NCBI GenBank assembly: GCA_964035575.1
Contig: OZ037851.1
Coordinates: 1,550,001 to 1,614,000, forward strand
Reading direction: 5' to 3'
DNA length: 64,000 bases
From: Rhynchopus sp. YZ270_cl-10
Taxonomy: Eukaryota > Euglenozoa > Diplonemea > Diplonemida > Diplonemidae
Shown: positions 50,043 through 59,466 of the stretch, piece after piece
How the letters are laid out: each line of letters opens with the position of its first letter
Numbering within the stretch: the stretch's first letter is position 1
Notes under the pieces: model-generated
The model's input: only the letters and a program-made list of their open reading frames with translations
What the model was told of the DNA's origin: nothing
The model's database searches: none
Translations under genes and position numbers: made by a program

Positions 50043-50454
50043 GAACGACAAAAGATGCATGGGTGCTTTGTGTCTATTTTATTTTCTATATTTTGTGTGT
50101 GTTTTTTTGTTTTGTTTTGTTTTTGTCTTGTAAATGGAAGATTTTCTTTTTCTTTCAAAAAAAAGTAGAATTTTACCCTCCCCGTCTCCCGTTTAAGTAC
50201 ATCAGGCTGCAAAAGGCAGAGTTCACCACAGTGTGGCACTTGCCGAGGGTGAGTTTTTCATTTTTCCCCTCCAGCTCGCAGAGGAGCAAGCACTTTTGTG
50301 TGTTGTGCACTTTGCTCAGCCGATCTTTGGTTATTGTTTTTGTTTCCCCCCCCTCAATTTTAATGGTTAGCTGCGTTGTTATGTCTGAAGGATTGCACCA
50401 TCACCATGACAATACAGTTCACCATGTTTCCGGTCCACAACTACCAACTACCGT

Positions 50455-50540
50455 CTCCGTAATATATACTGACCGTACGAAAAGGTCAAACTCCCCTGAA
50501 CACCCAGAAAAGGTCAAACTTTTTTACGGTCAGTGTCATA
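50455..50540. mobile_element. Foldback element, relative of 41271-41372
   Basis: The left arm CCGTCTCCGTAATATATACT runs on into GACCGTA. The inner right arm TTTTTTACGGTCAGT is its reverse complement. The outer right arm seen in the other copy is absent. The interior contains AAAGGTCAAACT twice. Confidence 0.5.
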
Positions 50541-50852
50541 CAATGCAACGAGGCCGACTACGCCTGAAAATAGGCATGTCTGCAAAATCTATCCGAGGCG
50601 TGGCTGAGGCGTACTCATAAATACAATCACGCCTCAGCCACGCATGGGTATTATTAGTACGCGTTATGCTTAGGGTCAACTCACAATTTTATCACCCCAA
50701 ATTAGCGACTCAGGGATTGTGCTCTATTATAGCCGCACTGTGAAACGGGCTGAGAACCCCAACCGGACCCTTCATCACACAGACTCATGACCCTGTGTTC
50801 GCAATGATCCCCGTTCATCTGAGTGGAAGCGGGGGTACGTATCAGATGTAAA

Positions 50853-50950
50853 CTATGAAATGGGTGTAGGACTGAAGGGTTGGGGTCCACCCGGTGCACC
50901 GGTCATGTACCAAGGTACACTGTTCACGAGCGGGTGGTTGTATTTCAAGT
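50853..50950. repeat. Dispersed repeat R1, copy 2
   Basis: Counterpart of 28558-28668, with the same ordered blocks (TGTAGGACTG, CCGGTCATGTACC, AAGGTACACTGT, CACGAG, TTGTATTTCAAGT). Confidence 0.7.
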
Positions 50951-51395
50951 CAAGTTTTTTCTTCTTCTATTTTGCGTCGCCTATTTTTGCGCCGCGTGCA
51001 GGAGTCCCGCACTCAGTTTCAATTTGGAAAATCCCCCCCTCCCCCTTCCCCCCAAGTTAATTTCAATTGGGTTGCTGTTATGGCGTTTTGGTGAGTTGAC
51101 AATTATTTTTGATGACTCATCGTACAAACTTTTCTTTTGTTGATAAAAAGGGGGTGGAAGAGGAGGGATTTCACAATAACAATAGCAGTTGTAGCAAAGC
51201 TCATTCGAAGAAAGATCATCTCTTCGCTTTATTTTCTCTTTTATTTTTGTTCTCCCTCTCCTCTGTACCTATTATGCATTATCATTTTCAAAGTGTCGCG
51301 TTCCAGGGTAAGTGTTTTTATTGAGTCTTCAAACCAGAGTGATCACCCCTTCCCCGGCTGTGTGCCTGCTTACAGTTTCCCTGTGAGCAACTCCT

Positions 51396-51474
51396 AAGTG
51401 CAACGCTCCGGGGTTCGATAACCAGAGTGTCAGTGCCTGCGTCCCAGAGGCGTTGGTACTATCAACTTCACTTT
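51396..51474. repeat. Repeat with module B, related to 55224-55305
   Basis: AAGTGCAAC.CTCCGGG.TTCGATAAC is followed by module B (GTGCCTGCGTCCCAGAGGC, then TCAACTTCACTTT). The same order occurs at 55224-55305. The TTCGATAAC resembles a tRNA T-loop, but the flanks do not pair as a T-stem. Confidence 0.6.
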
Positions 51475-52222
51475 AAAAAAAATGTTGCCCTCCAGGGATG
51501 TGAAGCCCTGCATCTCGCAGGACGGCTTTGGTTCCACCCTGACCAACCTTTTTGTTTTATTTTTTGTTTTGTTTTGTTTGCAGGGCGTTCGCTATCGCCA
51601 TCGTTTTTTCCTGATCGTGGCGAAATGCCAAAAACCCTTAAATTTTTGCTTTTTTACTAGTGCTTAAAATAGCCGGTCAAAAATTTTTTTCCGCCGGAGA
51701 GAAGCTAGTTCGTGGGGGGTGAATCCCTGGTACTGAGTGGTCAGAAAAAATTTGCGATTTGCGCGTGTTCCCTTCCCCAGCACAAGTGCTATTACAGCTG
51801 AACTTTCCTGATACTAAAACCAGCAAAACGATGGAGAATTTCATCAATCCCCCCTCACTGAGGGTCTCTTTGTGTTGTTTAATCAAACAGATGTACAAGA
51901 GAGAGGCATCTGTCATATGAGACTTCATCCTTAGTTTGCTTATTTTCAATAAACTAAAACGTCTCTCTGCCGTTGAAGGTACAGTTGACACGACTAGTGA
52001 CACCTTCTATAACAGGGGGTACGGGGCACCTTCAGCAGACTGCAGGATTGAGGAGCGAGCGGGAGTGCTGGGGAAACTTCCTCTCACGGCAGGCGGGTTT
52101 GCGGAACAGTGGACACCCCTCTGCGACCCCCCCTCCGGGGGGGTCGACAGGGTGGTGGGGAGAAATCTCTCTCTCTTTTTTTTTTTACCCCCCTTTTTTA
52201 TTTATTTATTTATTTATTTATA

Positions 52223-52334
52223 CAGGGTTTCGCCCCGGTGGGGCGAAGCCCTGGGGCGAAATAAAATGTCATTTTTTCAGGAAAAGATTTTTTTAACGAA
52301 AAAAAATATTTTTCGCCCCGGGGCGAACGCCCTG
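52223..52334. mobile_element. 112-bp GC-rich foldback with CAGGG ends
   Basis: It begins CAGGGTTTCGCCCCGG and ends CCGGGGCGAACGCCCTG. The first 31 nt also form their own hairpin. The CAGGG/CCCTG ends resemble the hAT-like element at 29255, but no matching 8-bp flanks were seen. It is preceded by a TTTA microsatellite (52198-52221). Confidence 0.5.
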
Positions 52335-53017
52335 TTTGTTTGTGCTCTTCATTGGCACCTAATTCACAAAAAAAAAGTAAATCTGCTGGTTGTTTCTATC
52401 GCACCACCCTGTCGGGACACAGAGGCCACTGACATCCTCTTGTTGGTGACCAAGCAATGAGGGGCTGAGATACATCCTACCAACATTTTTATACAGTCAT
52501 ACAACGGTGGGGGAAAACATAGGCAGTAAACACTATATTCTGAGATATATTGCAGTATTCTGAGATTTCGAAACTCTAAGGTTTTACTCCATCGTTCGTT
52601 GTGTTACTGTATTTTTTGTTTTTTCCACCCAAGAAGCTGTCTTGTGTTTTGATTAGTTGCAGCTTTCTTTGGGTGCACAGACAAGAACGAAGCCATCTTA
52701 CGACCAAGAAGGGGTTGGGTTGTGTTTACGAATGCTCCCACAAGAAGTCTTGTATGAGCAGGACAGGGTTCGGGAAAAAATAATTCTGGCCTTAGCCTTT
52801 GGTGATATTGAGTGCAGTAGCCATCCCATTGGGTATTGTCGAGAGGGGGGGGACTGCTTCACCCCCTGTGCCCGTCGAGAGGGCACAAAACATTCACCCA
52901 AAAAAAATTAGAGATTTATTGTTTTGGCATTGTGCGTAGGCCCTCTGCCTCTCTGGTAAAGAGATAACAGTGGTGTCTTGCAGAACCAAACCACCATAAT
53001 TTGTATTATTTCTGTGA

Positions 53018-53325
53018 AAGATGTATGCGGACACAAAGTCATCTTTTCACTGTTTTGTTTTGTTTTTCTAAACGTGTCAAAATGCTGTTCTCTAAGAGTG
53101 ATTAAGATGACCAAGCACAGTGCAGCTTAGGTCCATCTTAACAACTGTTGTCTTCACCATTTTATTTTAAGAATCATTTCTCTCTCTTTAACTGCAGCAG
53201 TTCTTAATGTCTTGTACACACTAGCCATCATGGGTTAGAGACCAAAAGAAAGGGGGTGGGTTCTTTGTTAGTTTAACGATTGTGAGCAAGGCAGCACGTG
53301 GCGTAGGTTCATATTGCAAGCTGTT
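53018..53325. repeat. Cluster of three hairpin modules upstream of the reductase
   Basis: Modules at about 53018-53060, 53103-53150 (AAGATG.ACC.AAGC paired with GCTT.AGGT.CATCTT, the longest stem seen) and 53281-53325 (GTGAGCAAG...TTCATATTGC). The spaces between are AT-rich with no gene. Confidence 0.6.
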
Positions 53326-53430
53326 CTGTGACAGGTAAGCTACTCCTAAACACTGACCTAGAGTATATTATGAAACAACACCCTCTTCCCTCAAAGGAAC
53401 TCACACACACACCACACCAAACCCAACACA

Positions 53431-54447
53431 ATGACGAACCAGGAATGGCAGCTCATCTCGCGCCCCGTGGGCGCACCCACCCTGGAGAACTTCAAGCTGG
53501 TCGACATTGCAGACCCGAGTGAGGCGGACCTGAAGGAGGGTGACGTGCTTGTGGAGATGCAGGCACTCAGCGTTGACCCGTACATGCGTCCCCGCATGGA
53601 GGGCGGCCGCAAGGGCTACATCCCCTCCTTTGAGCTGGGAGAGGCCATGTCCGGTGGTGCTGCAGGTCTCGTGAAGGCCTCGAAGTCCGAGAAGTACCCG
53701 GCAGGTGCCTTCGTGACCGGTCTGATGCCCTTCAAGAAGGTGCAGATCCTGCCTGCTGAGAGCCTGAAGCCCGCCTTCCCCTCGGAGAAGGTGAAGCTCA
53801 CATGGTTCCTCGGCTTCCTCGGTCTGACGGGTCTGAGCGCGTACCTCCCCATCAAGCACATTGGCGAGCCGAAGGAGGGCGAGACTGTGTTTGTGTCTGG
53901 TGCTGCAGGTGCCGTTGGGTCTGCTGCGATCCAGATCTTCAAGCAGATGGGGTGCAAGGTGTACGGCTGTGCGGGAAGCGACGACAAGGTGGAGATGGTG
54001 AAGAAGCTTGGTGTGGAGGATGCCTTCAACTACAAGACCACGGACAACTTCACTGCAAAGCTTGCAGAGCTGATGCCGAACGGGATTGACATCTACTTCG
54101 ACAACGTGGGTGGTGCCATGCTTGAGGCTGTCCTCAACAACATTGCACTCAACGGCCGTGTCATTGCCTGCGGTGCCATCTCGCAGTACAACAACAAGTC
54201 TGCGGAGGAGGCCTACCCCATCCGCAACCTGCCCACCATCATCTTCAAATGCGTGAAGATGCAGGGCTTCATTGTCACGCAGTGGGCGGCTGAGTTTGAG
54301 GCCGCCATTGGCACTCTTGTGGGGTTCTGCACGAAGGATGGGTTCGTTGTTGAGGAGACTGTGCTGGAGGGCTTTGAAAAGATGCCTGAGGCGATGATTG
54401 GTGTGCTGAGCGGTGCCAACACAGGCAAGATGATTGTCAAGCTGTGA
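53431..54447 (+). CDS. Zinc-less medium-chain NADP-dependent reductase, copy 1
   Basis: A 338-residue oxidoreductase of the medium-chain dehydrogenase/reductase superfamily, leukotriene B4 dehydrogenase/prostaglandin reductase branch. This branch reduces double bonds of alpha,beta-unsaturated ketones and aldehydes with NADPH. Visible motifs are LSVDPYMRPRM, GLTGLSAYLPIKHIG, the Rossmann loop VFVSGAAGAVGSAA (about 151-164), YFDNVGG and GRVIACGAISQYN. The zinc-binding Cys/His residues of alcohol dehydrogenases are absent, as expected. The start ATG follows CCTCAAAG by about 35 nt, in the context ACACAATG. It differs from copy 2 by only a few residues, including Phe versus Gly in PTII(F/G)KC. 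The exact substrate is not deducible. Confidence 0.9.
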   Translation: MTNQEWQLISRPVGAPTLENFKLVDIADPSEADLKEGDVLVEMQALSVDPYMRPRMEGGRKGYIPSFELGEAMSGGAAGLVKASKSEKYPAGAFVTGLMPFKKVQILPAESLKPAFPSEKVKLTWFLGFLGLTGLSAYLPIKHIGEPKEGETVFVSGAAGAVGSAAIQIFKQMGCKVYGCAGSDDKVEMVKKLGVEDAFNYKTTDNFTAKLAELMPNGIDIYFDNVGGAMLEAVLNNIALNGRVIACGAISQYNNKSAEEAYPIRNLPTIIFKCVKMQGFIVTQWAAEFEAAIGTLVGFCTKDGFVVEETVLEGFEKMPEAMIGVLSGANTGKMIVKL

Positions 54448-54671
54448 ACCACTGATGTGACACCCACGACAGGATAGGCCTCTGCAGCTAGACAATCAAT
54501 CGATGGCTGGCTTCAAGATGCCGTTCTGTCTTATCTGTTTTATTTTTGTTTATTTTCTGTGACACGAGGCCACAGCACGGCGATGTGTACGTGCCAAGGT
54601 GGTGTTCTATTTACCGACTTTTTCGGGAGAGGGTGTAAAGAACAACTACTCTGCTTCATGTGTGTTTTTGT

Positions 54672-54885
54672 TCAAGATGACGAAGCACGAACCCTTCCAT
54701 TAGGTTTAGTGTTCTATCTCCGTTCTAGCTGAGTCAATGTTGTTTCATTGCTTTGTTCTGCTTTGCTGAGGTTGTCTTTTAGCAGCTTTTTTAGGTGTCT
54801 ATGAGCAGGCATAGGTTCATCTTCCCAACGTTTCTCTTTTTCTGATGCCTGTGTTCACAGAGGTGTTTGCATTTTCAACTTTCTG
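54672..54885. repeat. Hairpin chain: A, A, B
   Basis: Modules at about 54672-54715 (AAGATGACGAAGC...), 54790-54840 (AGGTGTCTATGAGC paired with GCATAGGTTCATCTT) and 54842-54885 (GATGCCTGTGTTCACAGAGG, then TTTTCAACTTTC). Confidence 0.6.
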
Positions 54886-55263
54886 GATCTTTACATTTAT
54901 TTATTTTTGGTGAAATGACTGAAAAGTGGCGTTCGATTTTCAAGGAAGTGTGAAAGAAGCGGCAGATGACCAACATCTGCTTTCTGACATAATTACAGTA
55001 CCACTCAAGGTTTCTGTTTTGCTCTCAACTGGAAGTAAAATAAATATCTGCTTTTATAAACGCTTTTTTGAAACCACTGTTTTGTGTGGTTTTACCCCGG
55101 CACGGTTTGCCAATCACCCAATAGTTGGGGCTTGCAAGCAACGAGGCCAAATGGGGCGTTTTTTACTCCTGGTTTGATAGTTTTTGTGCTGGCGGCAAGG
55201 ATTGCCTCATGGGGGGGTTTTTTGAAGTGCAACACTCCGGGTTCGATAACACACGGGGCAGTG

Positions 55264-55490
55264 CTGTGTCCCGAGGCGTTTGCGTCAACTTCACTTTGTT
55301 TCAGATGCGTTGCGTGTCCGCCAGGATCGCTCGTGTCTCACGTTTTATATTTTGCTCTTTATTGCATTTTGCATCCTTTGGCCATGTGCAGAGGTGAGTG
55401 TTGACGAAAAGGAACAACAATGCTGTGTTTTATATTTTGCTTTCGCTTCTTGATGTGACCCACCCCACCCTCTTCCCTCAAAGGAACTCA
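55264..55490 (+). promoter_or_regulatory. Upstream cassette (5' leader with possible intron), copy X
   Basis: About 227 nt immediately before reductase copy 2, almost identical to 61413-61646. It contains TCAACTTCACTTTGTTTCAG, a GTGAGT donor-like site after GCCATGTGCAGAG (about 55386-55398) and ends at the acceptor CCCTCAAAG (about 55474-55482). This reads as a non-coding first exon plus intron, or a promoter leader. Reductase copy 1 has only the last 20 or so nt. Confidence 0.55.
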
Positions 55491-55515
55491 CACACACCAC
55501 ACCAAACCCAACACA

Positions 55516-56532
55516 ATGACGAACCAGGAATGGCAGCTCATCTCGCGCCCCGTGGGCGCACCCACCCTGGAGAACTTCAAGCTGGTCGACATTGCAGACC
55601 CAAGTGAGGCGGACCTGAAGGAGGGTGACGTGCTTGTGGAGATGCAGGCACTCAGCGTGGACCCGTACATGCGTCCCCGCATGGAGGGCGGCCGCAAGGG
55701 CTACATCCCCTCCTTTGAGCTGGGGGAGGCCATGTCCGGTGGTGCCGCAGGTCTCGTGAAGGCCTCGAAGTCCGAGAAGTACCCGGCAGGTGCCTTCGTG
55801 ACCGGTCTGATGCCCTTCAAGAAGGTTCAGATCCTGCCTGCTGAGAGCCTGAAGCCTGCCTTCCCCTCCGAGAAGGTGAAGCTCACATGGTTCCTCGGCT
55901 TCCTCGGTCTGACGGGTCTGAGCGCGTACCTCCCCATCAAGCACATTGGTGAGCCGAAGGAGGGCGAGACTGTGTTTGTGTCTGGTGCTGCAGGTGCCGT
56001 TGGGTCTGCTGCGATCCAGATCTTCAAGCAGATGGGGTGCAAGGTGTACGGCTGTGCGGGAAGCGACGACAAGGTGGAGATGGTGAAGAAGCTTGGTGTG
56101 GAGGATGCCTTCAACTACAAGACCACGGACAACTTCACTGCAAAGCTTGCAGAGCTGATGCCGAACGGGATTGACATCTACTTCGACAACGTGGGTGGTG
56201 CCATGCTTGAGGCTGTCCTCAACAACATTGCAGTGAACGGCCGTGTCATTGCCTGTGGCGCCATCTCGCAGTACAACAACAAGTCTGCGGAGGAGGCCTA
56301 CCCCATCCGCAACCTGCCCACCATCATCGGGAAGTGCGTGAAGATGCAGGGCTTCATTGTCACGCAGTGGGCGGCTGAGTTTGAGGCCGCCATTGGCACT
56401 CTTGTGGGGTTCTGCACGAAGGATGGGTTCGTTGTTGAGGAGACTGTGCTGGAGGGCTTTGACAAGATGCCTGAGGCGATGATTGGTGTGCTGAGTGGTG
56501 CCAACACAGGCAAGATGATTGTCAAGCTGTGA
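55516..56532 (+). CDS. Zinc-less medium-chain NADP-dependent reductase, copy 2
   Basis: A 338-residue duplicate of the gene at 53431, about 98% identical by eye. Visible differences are IAVNGR for IALNGR, PTIIGKC for PTIIFKC and GFDKMPE for GFEKMPE. The Rossmann loop and substrate-site motifs are intact. Identity extends from about 20 nt before the acceptor to just past the stop (both flanks contain GTGACACCCACGACAG). Upstream sequences are otherwise different, so the two copies may be expressed differently. No introns. Confidence 0.9.
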   Translation: MTNQEWQLISRPVGAPTLENFKLVDIADPSEADLKEGDVLVEMQALSVDPYMRPRMEGGRKGYIPSFELGEAMSGGAAGLVKASKSEKYPAGAFVTGLMPFKKVQILPAESLKPAFPSEKVKLTWFLGFLGLTGLSAYLPIKHIGEPKEGETVFVSGAAGAVGSAAIQIFKQMGCKVYGCAGSDDKVEMVKKLGVEDAFNYKTTDNFTAKLAELMPNGIDIYFDNVGGAMLEAVLNNIAVNGRVIACGAISQYNNKSAEEAYPIRNLPTIIGKCVKMQGFIVTQWAAEFEAAIGTLVGFCTKDGFVVEETVLEGFDKMPEAMIGVLSGANTGKMIVKL

Positions 56533-57692
56533 ACCTAGTTCTCCGGAACCTAGTCCGTGACACCCACGACAGTGGTTTTGGTCCGCCTTTCGACAACGTG
56601 TTCTCCCCCCATCTCCCCTCTTTTATTTTACGGGCGGTTTGCCATCTGCCTCCCAGCTTTTGCTTCGAACTATGGCAAATGAATGTCGTAGTCTGCATTT
56701 TCCGTTGTTCCAAAAATTGAAGTGTGGTCTTCAGTTTACTTCAGATGACGCTCGCCTCGGTCATCTTGATGTTTTCATTCTCGTCTTATATGATGTGCAT
56801 GGAGGGCCATCAGCATCCCTCTTACCAGTTTTCTTCTTTACCTTGTATTGTGGTGTGCACGAGAGGCACATTCATTTTACGAGTTTTCTTTGTGTACGTC
56901 GAGTCTCATGTGTTCACATCGTCTTCTTTTTTTCAGCTCGCAAAGTGCAAATGTAAAGAGCAGTCTCCTCAACCAGTCCGCCTTCATACATTGCAACTAA
57001 GTAAGCGTGGAGGACGATTGATACGGTTGAAACGTAGGGTGGTGTGTGAATGGAATGTGCTGGAATGTGTGACGTGTCTAGTGTGTGGCCCTTGTGGGAG
57101 GGGGGTGTCTTTTACTGCAAGACCCACAAAACCAAAATTAAAATTCAAATAAAGGGAAAGTGTGGTGAGTGCCTGCGTCTTGCGGGATGGTTTCCTTTTT
57201 TGCTTCACCCACAAAAAGATTTTTTTTTTGCTTGTTGTGTTTTGTCATTAATAAGAACACTCTAGGGAACATATCGCTTCATTGTTTATTGGTCTGCGTT
57301 TCCAGCATTTTTTCGAGCTTTTGCGTTTTTTTTTTTCCCTCTCCTATTTTTGTTTGATTTTCCATTTTCTCTCTTGTCGCAACGATTTTTTGTGAAAAAG
57401 AATCCTTCCCCCCTTCCTCCCTTCCCCCCTTCCCTTGATCCCGAATAACTTCAACAACACACCTTCAACCATTCTTCCTCTCACCCCATTTTCCTCTCAT
57501 TTTACGAGACCTTCTCATGAAAGGATAACAGTCGTGCTCAAGGTGCCTCAGCACAAAGCACAAGGCTTAGAGTCGTCTTGCAAAACCTTTGACTCCAATG
57601 AAGGCTCGCTTCATGCGTCACCATGCCTGATGCCTTCATGCTTCCCTTGCTCAAATATCTCTGCCCCCTCCTCCTCAGACTCATACACTATC
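56533..57692. other. Spacer with hairpin modules
   Basis: Modules occur at 56851-56892 (GTGTGC acgagag GCACA stem, then TTCATTTTACGAG) and 57539-57591 (CAAGG.G...CGTCTTG, the latter 100 nt before the next gene). Otherwise T-rich with no gene. CTCCTCAG (to 57678) is the likely acceptor for the following ATG. Confidence 0.55.
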
Positions 57693-58664
57693 ATGGGCTG
57701 TGGGTCAGGCATCGCCGCTCATGAATCACACACATTCCAACCACGCATCGTACGGGTCTCGACTATCCAGAAGGAGGGGAAGTACCTTCTCCTTGTGAAG
57801 CTGGTTGCGGACACGAGACCAACCTTTCCATGTGTCACCGGGCAGCTTGTAGGGTTGGACCTGAACTACACCGAAGGGGATCTCAAGGTTGCGGATAATG
57901 AGGAAAACGGGGCTGTTGCAACGTCTTCTTCCTCATCCTCGTCTTCGATTGTGTCGTCGTCGAAGTTGCTGAATTTTCTCCGTGCCTGCCCGACAGCGGA
58001 CTTTCAAGCAGCAGGTCTCCTTCACAAGCCAAGACCCGCAGATAGATTCCCGGTGTTGAAGAATACTAGCGTGTCTCGCTCCTTTTCGTGCCTCATGCCG
58101 GCGGGGTGTAACATTGCTCGGTGGATTAAGGTAGGGAGCTTGCTCAAGGTGACGGGGTTCAGCCCAGGGTTTGTCCCAGAATCATTGCAGAGCGAGACGA
58201 GGCATATGGTCATGGTGGCAGACGGGCCGGTCGCGATGTCCTGCTTTTATCCTGTTTTCCGGCGTTTGATGATGGAGCCTGGTGATGCGGATGTGGACCG
58301 AATAGCGTCCACTGCGCCAATGAGGTTTACGGTGTTGTACCAAGAGGAGGACCGGAGGTCGCTCTGCTTCAGTGATGACTTAGACCAGTGGGAGTCTGAT
58401 GTGAACAGCCAACGTGGCATCAAAACAAACCACACCCTTCACATCGAGTATGTCCTCAAAACCGCAGATGACGACTGGGGTGGCAGAGTGGGCAAGGTGA
58501 CCCCCGAAACTCTAAAGTCCGTGTGCGACCTGCGCAACGCAAACATTTTCATCGCAGGGAAAAACGCAGGTCCCCTGAAGGACCTGACACACGCACTGAA
58601 ACGCGCTGGGGTGCCGAATAAAAGGGTGAAATGGTTTAAATGTGACGATGTGGGTACAGCGTGA
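57693..58664 (+). CDS. FNR-like flavin/NAD reductase-fold protein with MGCGSG N-terminus
   Basis: A 323-residue protein. The ATG at 57693 lies 14 nt after CTCCTCAG and opens MGCGSGIAAHE, a classic N-myristoylation plus palmitoylation signal, so membrane attachment is likely. The body resembles a ferredoxin-NADP or cytochrome-b5 reductase: a beta-barrel-like half with VTGQLVGLDL and FSCLMPAG, then a nucleotide-binding half with MVMVADGPVAMSCFYPVFRRL, FTVLYQEEDRRSL..DDLDQW, HIEYVLK, WGGRVGKV and IFIAGKNAGPL. The usual GGTG loop and the C-G-P motif are altered, so cofactor binding is uncertain and it may be catalytically divergent. A Ser run (about 70-80) interrupts the first half. The assignment rests on motif order only. 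Confidence 0.6.
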   Translation: MGCGSGIAAHESHTFQPRIVRVSTIQKEGKYLLLVKLVADTRPTFPCVTGQLVGLDLNYTEGDLKVADNEENGAVATSSSSSSSSIVSSSKLLNFLRACPTADFQAAGLLHKPRPADRFPVLKNTSVSRSFSCLMPAGCNIARWIKVGSLLKVTGFSPGFVPESLQSETRHMVMVADGPVAMSCFYPVFRRLMMEPGDADVDRIASTAPMRFTVLYQEEDRRSLCFSDDLDQWESDVNSQRGIKTNHTLHIEYVLKTADDDWGGRVGKVTPETLKSVCDLRNANIFIAGKNAGPLKDLTHALKRAGVPNKRVKWFKCDDVGTA

Positions 58665-59466
58665 TAGGTTCTTGCAGTTCCCTTTGCCGCAAAGCTTAAC
58701 GAGAGGACAACAGTGCAATTCCCCTTTTGATATAAAGGGAAGCGACAACGAGACGAACAGAAGGATATTTGACGCTATCCATACAACCTACCCGGTTTTT
58801 CGGGTGCAGAAAAAGAAGCCAACGGAAAAAAAATTTGAAAGTGAAAATTGCACAACTGTGGCAACACAACCGAGGCAACTACACTACTCCAACAATTTAT
58901 CAAAACACATTGCAACCAATCGTAGTCCACCACTTTCCGATCACGGTACAACATTTATTATTCCCTTTTTGTGATCTGGTGACCGTTGTTACACCACAAA
59001 CCTCTTTGTTCCTCTTCCGAGAATGGGGTCGTGTGGTTACATAGGGTGGTTGAGGGTGTGCAGCAAGGATTAACAAGCATGCCTCTACGTGGTTTACACC
59101 ATCGTGTGGCAAGCTGCTGCTCTGTGCTACGAATGCAAAAGCCTCCCACCCCAACTGGTCATTTCTTTCCCCTCAAAGCCTCACAGACAAACACGGCATG
59201 CACTGTTCCGACCCAGGTGTTTTCACCAACTTTTTTTTTCTTCTTTGCAGCTCATATTTTGGTTTCATTTATGTTTTTTGTCAAAAACATGAGGGGATTC
59301 AAAATATGTGATGCGTATCAATGCTTTCTATCGAAATCGATGCAACAAAAACAACAAAAAGATTCGCCTCGCCGTTTACAGATTAATGCCTTCATTTTCC
59401 CCTTTACCAACCCCTACTTCCACATACAGGAGAAGTGGAGGGAGCACAGCACCACACCACACACCA
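58665..59466. other. AT-rich spacer
   Basis: No gene or repeat recognised. It ends with CTTCCACATACAG (to about 59429), a splice-acceptor-like site before the JmjC gene. Confidence 0.45.

Larger units (their letters stand above)
49824..53430. other. AT-rich spacer with assorted repeats
   Basis: Hairpin modules occur at 49998-50042, about 53018-53060, 53103-53150 and 53281-53325. There is a partial foldback (50455-50540), a 15-bp inverted repeat GCGTGGCTGAGGCGT (50589-50645), the R1 repeat (50853-50950), the module-B repeat (51396-51474) and a GC-rich foldback (52223-52334). A protein-like patch at about 51970-52160 (DTFYNRGYGAPSADCRIEER) could be an exon remnant but has no supportable gene model. 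Confidence 0.5.
54448..55515. other. Spacer between reductase copies
   Basis: Carries hairpin modules (54672-54885), the module-B-type repeat (55224-55305) and the duplicated upstream cassette (55264-55490). No gene seen. Confidence 0.6.

Noticed and set aside
51405-51425. GGGTTCGATAACC resembling a tRNA T-arm
   Set aside because: The flanks do not form T, D or acceptor stems, and the same motif recurs at 55240 inside a dispersed repeat.
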